Below the pieces are notes generated by a model that saw only the letters and a list, made by a program, of their open reading frames with translations, was not told where the DNA came from and made no database searches. A stretch of 64,000 nt of DNA from Diospyros lotus (taxonomy: Eukaryota > Streptophyta > Magnoliopsida > Ericales > Ebenaceae), in NCBI RefSeq assembly GCF_014633365.1, contig NC_068338.1:52401716-52465715 (forward strand). Reading direction: 5' to 3'. This document shows, piece by piece, positions 1-9,400 of this stretch (positions within the stretch are counted from its first letter, which is position 1; the number at the start of each line of letters is the position of its first letter). Both the position numbers and the translations under genes were made by a program.

Positions 1-300
1 TTTGTAATGTCCCAAGTGGTTGGTAGGTCTGTCTATGAAGAATGCTATCCCAGCCATAGATTTAGATTGATCTCCATTGCGGGTTGAGGTAAAAGTATGT
101 ATAGAAATGGTCTTATTTTCGTTCTCACTCCCTCTCCTTTGAGTTGTACGGAAATAAAAATAAAAAATATTTTTGATATGAAATAAAAACGGAGACAATG
201 TATTTTTACAAGAAAAAAAAAAAGAATAAAAAATACGAGTAAAAGCGTAAATAAAAAAATATAAGATTTTTTTTTTATAAATATAATTGTTAATATAAAA
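1..300. other. AT-rich stretch, no gene recognised
   Basis: I see no coding pattern that I can assign. The stretch becomes very AT-rich after about position 160, with runs of A and T. It probably belongs to an old transposon remnant continuing from outside the window, but nothing diagnostic is visible. Confidence 0.4.
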
Positions 301-725
301 TTATAAAAAATAGCATATAATTGAGCACGGACATGAGCAATTGACCAAACAAGCAACCAAAGTTGTGAAAGTATGGATCGACGGCGGCACCGATCAAGCA
401 ATGGCAAGTTGGAAGCGAGCAATTGCATCGAGCAACCTAGCAAGCAAGTAGAGCACTGAGCAACTGAATCGATGGTGGCATGAGCATTGAGCAATCGACG
501 GCAAGAAGGAAGTCAGCAATTGCACCGAGCAATCGAGTACGCAAGCACTAAGCAACTGAATCGACGATGGCACAAGTATTGAACATTGAGCAATTGACAG
601 TGAAAGGGAACCAAGCAAGCAATCGAAGTTGGAAAATGACAACCTCGCAAGCAATTGCACTGAGCACCGAGCAACTCAATCAATGATAGCACCGAGCATT
701 GAGCAATTGGTCTGTAGGGGAACGA
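301..725. repeat. Degenerate repeats built on GAGCAA(T/C)TG
   Basis: The motif GAGCAATTG or GAGCAACTG recurs many times, with larger blocks such as AAGCAAGCAATCGAAGTTGG also repeated. The blocks have diverged, so reading frames crossing them yield low-complexity proteins that I do not regard as genes. The function is unknown and it is most likely a decayed satellite or minisatellite inside a transposon. Confidence 0.6.
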
Positions 726-828
726 CGTTGACGACAAAGGGACAATTGAAGATGAGAGAAAGGTTCACTGATTCGATCAAATTTTAATTTGGACTTCAAA
801 GAAATTAGATTTAGGGTTAGGGTGTGTA

Positions 829-2170
829 GACTGTGTTAGAACAGTAGGTTCTATGGCACACACCAAGAGGGGGGGTGAATTGGATATTTTAAAAAATCTT
901 GATAGAACTTGAAAACTTTTTGACCTAATTGAGGTTTTAGTGATTTAAAACATAGAACATATAGAATGACAAATGTAACGCTCAATGAATGTAAAAGTAA
1001 GAAGGATAAATGACACAAAGAATTTATAGTGGTTCGGCTTAAACCAAGCCTAATCCACTACCTTAGCTCCCACTAAGGATTTTAAACCAATTCACTAAAA
1101 CCTCCTACTTATACAAGTAGGCCTTCTAGCTACACAAGCTAGGAAATACAACTTCATACTTAAACCAAGTAGGCCCTCTAGCTACACAACCTAGGAAATA
1201 CAACAAGTATAACAAAGAGAGGATCTAAGAGATAAATCTCTTAGTTACAATGTCTCTCAAAAATTATACAAGGCTTGAAGTAAATAAATACAAGTGAGGA
1301 TCAAAGCCTTGAAGAGAGAAAATACAACAGTGAAGGCGCAAATATTATAAGCTCGAGTAAAAATAATTTGAACTCTTTAGATCAACTCGTTCCCATCCAT
1401 TAGTCTTCTCTTGATCATCCATGACTTGTATTTATAGGCTTCCCAAAAGATTGAAGAGAAATGTAGCCGTTTGTGACCGTTGGAGTTGAAAAACTAGCCG
1501 TTGGAAGCTTTCTGTGAAAGATATAGTCGACAGAAGAAAATGCATAGTTGACTATTTTTACAAATAAAACAGAACACAGTCGACAGACAAAAACGCATAG
1601 TCGACTATCTTATAACACAAAAATTCCATAGTCGACAGATACATATGCATAGTCGACTATTGCAAAAATGTGAAGAAAATTTTGAATTTTATGAACAAAA
1701 ATAGTCGACAGATGAAAAGCCATAGTCGACTATCCTTATTTGATAGTCGACAGATACAAAAATAGTCGACAGAAGCCTTAAATAGTCAACAGATCAAATC
1801 AGCATAGTCGACTATCCTTATACATAGTCGATTATCTTTAACAGCATAGTTGACTATTCTAAAGCATAGTCAACAGAATGAAACACATAGTCGACTATCT
1901 TTTTGAAAATATTGAAAACTTAATAAATCCTCATTTAGATTCTTTTGAAAGCAAGTTGAGATTATCAAAACTATATTTTGAAACAAACCACACTCAACCA
2001 TACTCAACATATCTCCTATATAAATTTACATAACTTTGCTTCAAGGAGATTTAAAGATTGTTTTTCACATTCATATAAATTGATTAAAAACAAACTTATC
2101 CATAAATATACTCATAAAGATTTAGAGATTGATTTTCATATAGTCATTATCAAAACCATTTTATAACCAA
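829..2170. mobile_element. LTR-like retrotransposon remnant
   Basis: The stretch opens with TGTGTTAGAACAGTAGG and a G-rich box followed by TGAATTGG, an arrangement common at the start of plant copia-type LTRs. It contains a long array of a palindromic motif (1527-1905). No gag, protease or polymerase coding is visible on either side, and I could not find a matching second LTR or a clear target duplication. The assignment as LTR rests on general appearance and is uncertain; the right border is approximate. Confidence 0.4.
1527..1905. repeat. Array of a 12-bp palindrome, ATAGTCGACTAT, and half-matching variants
   Basis: About sixteen copies of AGTCGAC-centred motifs lie in 380 bp. Two versions alternate: ATAGTCGACAGA, and CATAGTCGACTAT whose core is a perfect 12-bp palindrome. 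Eleven copies keep GTCGAC exactly; the others differ by one base (GTTGAC, GTCAAC, GTCGAT). Spacers are 8-40 bp and not conserved, unlike a CRISPR array. Confidence 0.8.
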
Positions 2171-2969
2171 AAGTAAAATATCAGACTGAGATAGAAGTGA
2201 GGTAATCTAATATATTTGCTAGTTAGAGACAGAAGAAATTTCGTTTCTAATCGACGTCCTGCGTCTGATGTCAAAAATGCGTTTTCGATAGTTTACTTTA
2301 TTACAAAATGCCCCTCGAAACGTTTTTAAAATTACATAAACGGATTAAGAAATTTTTTTGGCCGTTTTCAACATTTTTTGTAATGGGAAATGTCTTAGAA
2401 AGGCAGAAACAGCATCTCCAAGTTGTTCCCATGCATAAGAGGTATCTCTTAAGCTCAAACTCCTCACGGACTTAGCATTTTTTTTTTTTTTTTGTAAATA
2501 AAAAACATTAAACAAGAAAAAGTACACTTCACTAGGATAGGAAACACAACTGCGGCCTCAAACATGCGAGGCATAAAGTAAAAAACATCGAAAGAACATA
2601 TAATAATGGGAGAATAGCAGCAAACAAGCCAAATACACAGAAGGCCTGAGAGAACAGAGGCGCAGACATAGCACTGTTGAGAGGGCGTGCCAAGCTTCTT
2701 TAGGTTTTTCTACCAAAGGCACTGCCCCTGAGTTTCACATTCTCAAAGAGAACTATGTTCTTCTGCATTCCCATGGAAAAAAAAATTGACGGCTTTCCTC
2801 AATGCGTAGAGAAAAGATATTATTATTAATCCTACTCGATTATAAAATGCCGTGACATGTTATTTAACTCATATGGTTCAAGCAGCTGTCTATCCTAAGT
2901 AGTAGCTTGCAACACAAACATATGGAAATTGACCCCACTGAGAGAGAGAGATGAAGAAGGGGAAAGAAG
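2171..2969. other. Intergenic stretch downstream of the MEB-like gene
   Basis: No gene recognised. There is a poly-T run near 2480-2493 and a short AG run at 2940-2952 just beyond the stop codon of the minus-strand gene, which is probably its 3' untranslated region. The rest is anonymous DNA. Confidence 0.5.
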
Positions 2970-3464
2970 TCAGTGATCTTGATAGGCTCCCCATGCTTGC
3001 TGCTGCAATGGTATTGTCAAGGTGAGGGCAGAATCAGAACTCAACCAACCAAGTTTCTCCAGGAGTTTTTTGATTTGATCACCAACTGAATAGGATACAC
3101 CTGGCCTGGCCATAAACCCCGCTACCACGTAGTATATTACTGTTTTTATGAAAGACCTGGGTGGCCTCTGAGTGTAAGCCTTCCCGGCAGCAAGTAGTAT
3201 GATGCAAAGAAGAGAGGAAGCCGCAACAGCGAAGAGTTTGAAATCCCTGTTGTCGCTCTCACGAAACGAGAATCCATAGATGACAGGAGGCAGCGAGCCA
3301 AATATGAGATGCGATAAGATGGCAAATGTTGCGTGAAGCAAAAATTTGCCTCTCTGCCCCAGTAATTCTTGATAACGATCTAGTTGCTTGCTAGTTTGAT
3401 CAGATGCATCCTCTGCTGTTTCAGTGGAGATGCTCCTAGAATGGTCATTTTTCAGCTCCCACAA
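2970..3464 (-). CDS. MEB-like gene, last exon (C-terminal membrane region)
   Basis: The acceptor is TATACAG at 3465-3471 and the stop codon TGA is at 2970-2972. The exon encodes 164 residues: an acidic linker containing DRYQELLGQRGKFLLHA, then hydrophobic helices with PPVIYGFSFRESDNRDFKL and IKTVIYYVVAGFM, and an amphipathic end with IKKLLEKLGW. This matches the C-terminal half of MEB/VIT-like proteins. It is intact. Confidence 0.8.
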   Translation of the reverse strand: MWELKNDHSRSISTETAEDASDQTSKQLDRYQELLGQRGKFLLHATFAILSHLIFGSLPPVIYGFSFRESDNRDFKLFAVAASSLLCIILLAAGKAYTQRPPRSFIKTVIYYVVAGFMARPGVSYSVGDQIKKLLEKLGWLSSDSALTLTIPLQQQAWGAYQDH

Positions 3465-6400
3465 CTGTATACAGGTCATAGGTCATGTCAATTTAGATGA
3501 GAAAAGGCAGAAAGAACACATTCTATAGAATTTGTCATGGTAGAAGTTACTCTAGCGTTGTAAGGACAAGAAGGGTTTCAACCATGTTTGTTAACCTTTT
3601 AAACATGTATACTTTTATTCATTAAATTTAACCTGCAAGTATATAATATAAGATCAATTTAACCTGATTCACTGCCACTGGTTGAATAGGCCAGTTCACC
3701 AATTAAACCGGCCAGTTTGTGTTCGGCCACCCAAACCGGTTCGGCAATCTTGTTCTGGTTTCCAAAACATTGGTAACACTGATTTATGGTCTACTGGTGT
3801 TTTTATCTATTTAGATTATTTCTAGTAACTGTTCTATTTGTAGATTTCTAATAATTATTGTGGAGGCATTTGGAGTTCACACAAGAAGTACATGACCTCA
3901 AAGACAAAAGACGTGATTTAGAGTCAAATCAAAATCAATCTACACCCAACTGTTAGAAAACCATTATTTAGATTATGTATCATCTTGACCAAAGCATTCT
4001 TTATGAAATTTTAACTTTCTTTATTTGAGAAAGACATTGTTTGCTTGGTAACCTTTGGAATGAATGCTACATTGATTGCAACATTAATTTTCATGATCAA
4101 TAACATCTCTTTAATTTTCTTCGAACCTTTTATTGAGTCATGGATAACTAAGAGGAGTTGAAAGGAAAGACTCACATTTTGACCAATCATGAAAAGTCCT
4201 CCAATCAGATTAGCTAATCCCAGAGCCAATATGTTCACTGCAATACCAATAGACAAGATAATTCCCATGGTGAAAATAAGTTTCAAAGACCCAAGGATGA
4301 AAATAGTTTCCTTCAGCTATTTGTGCATGTATTATGTGGTTATATTATGAAAGCCTGAATTTAATGTACAGGTGCAGAACAAATAGTTCATAACCCAATA
4401 CACCTCTTTGACCTAGTCTCATAGAAAATAATCCAAGGGTTGAATTTTTGAACTTCAATCTCTTCCCTTGTGTCAAAAAGTCAACGGAAATTGATAACTG
4501 GACATATTTTCTGTAGTGGTAAAAGCTTGGAAGTAAGCATAATAATTAGGTTTGAGCCTAAAGGAATCCACTCTTTTGATAGACAAGGGCCAAACTCTCA
4601 ACACCTTATTAGATTAAGTAAAGCTGAAAGAAAAATGTAGCACACTTACACGTGGTGGCATCAGCACCAGCTGCAGATAACACCACGCCTAGGCTTGTAA
4701 TTGATTCGACCAAACCACCATATACGATGCTTCTTATTATATCCATTCCATTAAATCCTCCATGTGGAAAAGGCTTTGTTTTTTGAGGGGCAGGAGGAAT
4801 AATCGTTCCTACTACTCCCTTTTCAACATCACGCTTTCTTTCTTTTTGCTCAACAGGCCTTTCTTTGATGTCAATGATTGCAACAGAACCTGCAAATGTT
4901 TTAAGGCAACAATGTGGCATGTGATGCGTATAGCACGAGAATACCATGCATGAGATAAATGGATATGAGCATAAATCATTATAATAAGGAGCTTGAAGCC
5001 ATTATGTGGTTAACTATGCCAACGCAAGCACGATAATACTATGCATGAGATAAATGGATATGAGCATAAATCATTATAATAAGGAGCTTGAAGCCATTAT
5101 GTGGTTAACTATGCCAACGCAAGAAGACAGATAAGAAAAACTAGTTCACCACCATCACAAACCATGCTTGTTAACCTTTTAAACCACCATATACGATGCT
5201 TTTTATTATATCCATTCCATGAAATCGTCTAGCTTCAATACTCTCTCTATGTGGAAAAGGTTTTGTTTTTGCAGAAGGAATAATATCTTGTACTCCCTGA
5301 GCAGCTGCTGGCTCAACAGGTCTTTCTTGGACATCAATGATTGCATCAGTACCTGCAAATGTTTTAAGGCAACAATGTGGCATGTGATGCATATAGCATG
5401 AGATAAATGGATATGAGCATAAATTGTTAAAATAAGGAGCTTGAAGCCATTATGTGGTTAACTATGCCAACGCAAGAAGACAGATAAGAAAAACTAGTTC
5501 ACCATCACAAAATCATTTAATTTCTGGAAGGATACAGAATGCCCTTCAATTAAGTAGATACATTTCTCAGATGGAATTTTGCAGACTACCAAGGGCTTTC
5601 ACAAAAAATAAGAAAAGAAAAGGGACTTCTTCAGCAGTAATATTTTATTAGTTCACTTTCTCCAAATAGGAAAAATTAGACTATCATATTATTAATCGGT
5701 CTGTTTTTCTGGTCTCACTAGTTAGTTTGTCACATCCTCAATGGATATAGGGAAATAGGGTTTAAGCCTCACAATCTCATTTTACGGTTACCTATGAAAT
5801 CATTACAAGTTTACTGAATACCTAGCTATAGCTCAAGGTATATGTGAGATAATTTGGCTTGGGAAAATAATGGAAGATCTGCAGATACCTATAACTATCC
5901 CTACATGGCTATATAGTGACAGCAAATCAGCCAAAAGTATCATGAATGAAACATGTAAGAATTGATCGACATTTCGTTAAACAAGAAATTGAAGATGAGA
6001 AGTCAACCTTACATATATTCTTACTGGTTTACAAGAAACTGACATTCTTACCAAGGCCATGACTAAACAAGGGTTTGAATTAATTAGAGATAACCTAGGA
6101 ATGAGAGACATCTATTACCAGCTTGAGGAGGAGTGTTAAAGAAGGATTTCAGCTGAATAATGATAAGAGCATATTGGAATTTGAGATATGATGATAAGGA
6201 GAAGAGTTTGAAATTAAAGACCTATCATATCTGTTGTTGTATTGTACTTTTAAATTTGTTTTTTGAATTCCTATATTCTAGGAGCAAACTAAGTTCTGCT
6301 CATGTGTATATATCTAGCAGGAGATCAAATACAAGTGTGATCGAATTCATTTCTGTTCACCTCCCGTCTCACTTAGATTCTTTCCACTTGAATATCATAA

Positions 6401-9400
6401 TTGTTCACTTTTCCAGCAAGTTGTGTTGCTGGATTATCACTTCCATTATCCCGTTGAATTTCATCAGGAGAGTTTGACATATACAACTCATAAACACTAC
6501 CCAAATCAGCAGGATCCAGAACAGCCCCCTTTGTTCAAGATGTCATGAAAAGCATCTAGCAGTCAGCATAAAGATTCACATCCATCATATTCAGTGATGG
6601 GAAAATACATAATTATTGTTCAACTATTGTCATTAAATACTCCCAATCATCTTTGTGAAAAGGTACTATATAGAAAGATAAATGTGAAGGATTTTATGCC
6701 TCAGGAACAAAGATGAAGTATAACCTTCTTATTAGTTTCATCAGCATTCAGAAAACATTGATAAAATCTATGCATGCCAGTATTGTTTGAAGATAAGCTA
6801 TTTCTGTTATTGTATGAAATAACAGCATGGGAAATAGAAAATTTTGTGCACGTAGCATATTAGGACATGGAATTTAAAAGAAGGATTAATCAATTAATTT
6901 GCTAGTTGCTATAGCATCTGCATTAGGAGTGCATAAATTTGGTCAGATCAGTGGAGTTTGTAATAAGATATCATTTATGAAAATTCACATTATCTTTCAC
7001 TTCATTAAGGGGTTTATTCCTCCACAAGCAAAACTAAATATCTTACCTATAGGATGTCATTGTTTCTTTTTTGTTTTTAGTTACACCATCTAATTTTTAT
7101 CATTCACAAGTACCAACTGGGTATTGTCCCTGTACTTGTGCCTCTTTCTGTTACATGATCTAGTCTCTCTTCTGTTTTGTCATCCCCACCTGTCTGAGGT
7201 TCACCCTGACCATCAAATGATTGATGAGATGATTTAATTTCTTTTTTGATGCTTCAACACTACTGTTTTCCACATCTGCCATGTGACCACTTCCTGCATC
7301 AGCAAATCAAACAAGAAGAACTAGAAACATCGGCAGAATGGATAGTTCTCATTACTAGAATATCTAGCACACATATTGACATCTTAGTTTGCCAATTGCC
7401 ACAATAGCTAAGTCCCGTTTATTTTTTATTAAGGGTATTTCTTTCCCCACTAATGCACCTACCTAAAGTAATATTATTTTCACACTAATTCTTGACTATT
7501 TGATGTCAAACCGATATGTTCCAAATTTTTTTGCTTCCAACTGATTTTAGATCTCTCCTTGAGGAAGAATTAGTATGACCAAAACATATAATGTCATCTG
7601 GAAGACAGCAGGGTGTATCTGAAGAGTAAAATGATTATTTGTCAACAAAATCAACTAAACAATCAAAAAGATTGCAGATGGGTAGTGCCTTGAGCAACAA
7701 GCACCGTTTCTGCAGGTGATGAGAAAAGAAAGGAAAACCATTTTTTCTTCACCTCAGATATTGGCCAAGGACTTTGTAGGTTTTCCTTCTCACTTTTATC
7801 CCAAAGTTTCTTGAACAGTTTAAACGCATTACTTGTGAAATTCAACTAAAATGTCAATTTTCTGTCCGAAGCAACAACCTCAATGTTATAACCCGGCCAG
7901 AAAAATACGTGCAAAACATCACATTACTGATTTTAAAATTCAAGGGTTATTGGCACCAATAGCAGCTTTTGGTCTTCCTTTGTGTCAACATGAAGTAAAC
8001 ACTAAAGTACTTGAATAGTTTAAGTGGTGTCAATCCTCATTTGGGGACTCAGATCATTCACAGACAAGGTAAAATCAAATAGTCTACACATGCTATGACT
8101 GAGAATGCAGTATAAGAAATTCCCAGTATCTCATAGAGAAAGAACATAAACAAGCAAATGGTATTTTAATGTCAGGAATATAATTACCACTACAAAATTT
8201 AAAAGTTAAACTGAAGTGTAAATAGTGCAGGCCGATTGTATCTAATGACTGAGGGCAAGTTAGCATGGCACAATAAACTTTGTAGTATAATTAGCAATCA
8301 TTGTCATCATCTGAAGTAAGGAACTATACCTGGAGGTTTACTTTTTATCGCCACATTGAGTTTCTCATCCATATGGGATTTCTCAACAGTTAAAGAATCC
8401 GTGCTTGAATGAACCAGAATCTTCAGTCCATCTTGGTTATGTTCAAAAGTAGCATTTTTGCCAGGTTTCAGAATATGCTCCAAAGCTTTCTGTTGAAGAA
8501 GGATTCCGGCTGAATAATGAAAAGAGCAGATTGGAATTTGAGATAAGATGATAAGGAGAAGAGTTTGAAATTAAAGATAGCTGGGAGATAAGGAAAGGAT
8601 AAGAAGTTACAGATAAAGCTGTTCAAAAAGATAGGAGAAAACTACCTTTCAAGTTTAAATCCTATCATATCTGTTGTTGTGCTGTACTTTTAAATTTGTT
8701 TTTTGAATTCCTATATTCTAAGAGCAAACTAAGGTCTGCTCATGTATATATATCTAGTAGCAGATCAAATACAAGTGTGATCGAATTCATTTCTGTTCAC
8801 CTCCCGTCTCACTTAGATTCTTTCTACTTGAATATCTTAATTGTTCACTTTCCCAGCAAGTTGTGTTGCTGGATCATCACTGCCATTATCCTGTTGAATT
8901 TCAACAGAAGAGTTTGACATATCCAACACATAAACACTACCCAAATCAGCAGGATCCAGAATAGCCCCCTCTGTTCAAGATGTCATGAAAAGCATCTAGC
9001 AGTCAGCATAAAGCTTCACATCCATCATATTCAGTGATGGAAAAATACATAATTGTTGCTCAACCATTGTCATTAAATACACCCAATCATCTTTGTGAAA
9101 AGGTACTATATAGAAACATAAAGGTGAAGGATTTATGCCTCAGGAACAAAGATGAAGTATAACCTTCTTATCAGTTTCATCAACATCCAGTAGACATTGA
9201 TAAAATCTATACATACCAGTGTTGTTTGAAGATGAGCTATTTCTGTTATTTTATGAAATAACAGAATGGGAAATAGATAATTTTGTGCACGTAGCATATT
9301 AGGATATGGAATTTAAAATAAGGATTAATCAACATTTTGCCCATTCTCAGAAAGATCTGCTAGAATATCCACTTTCTCACTGATAACTGACTCTCCAAGT

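Noticed and set aside
45..737. Several overlapping minus-strand frames of 74-149 codons
   Set aside because: They cross AT-rich and GAGCAA-type repeats, start at non-ATG codons in part, and show low-complexity composition without any family signature.
1527..1905. Possible CRISPR-like array
   Set aside because: Spacing is irregular, spacers are 8-40 bp, the motif is a short palindrome, and the DNA is plant nuclear.
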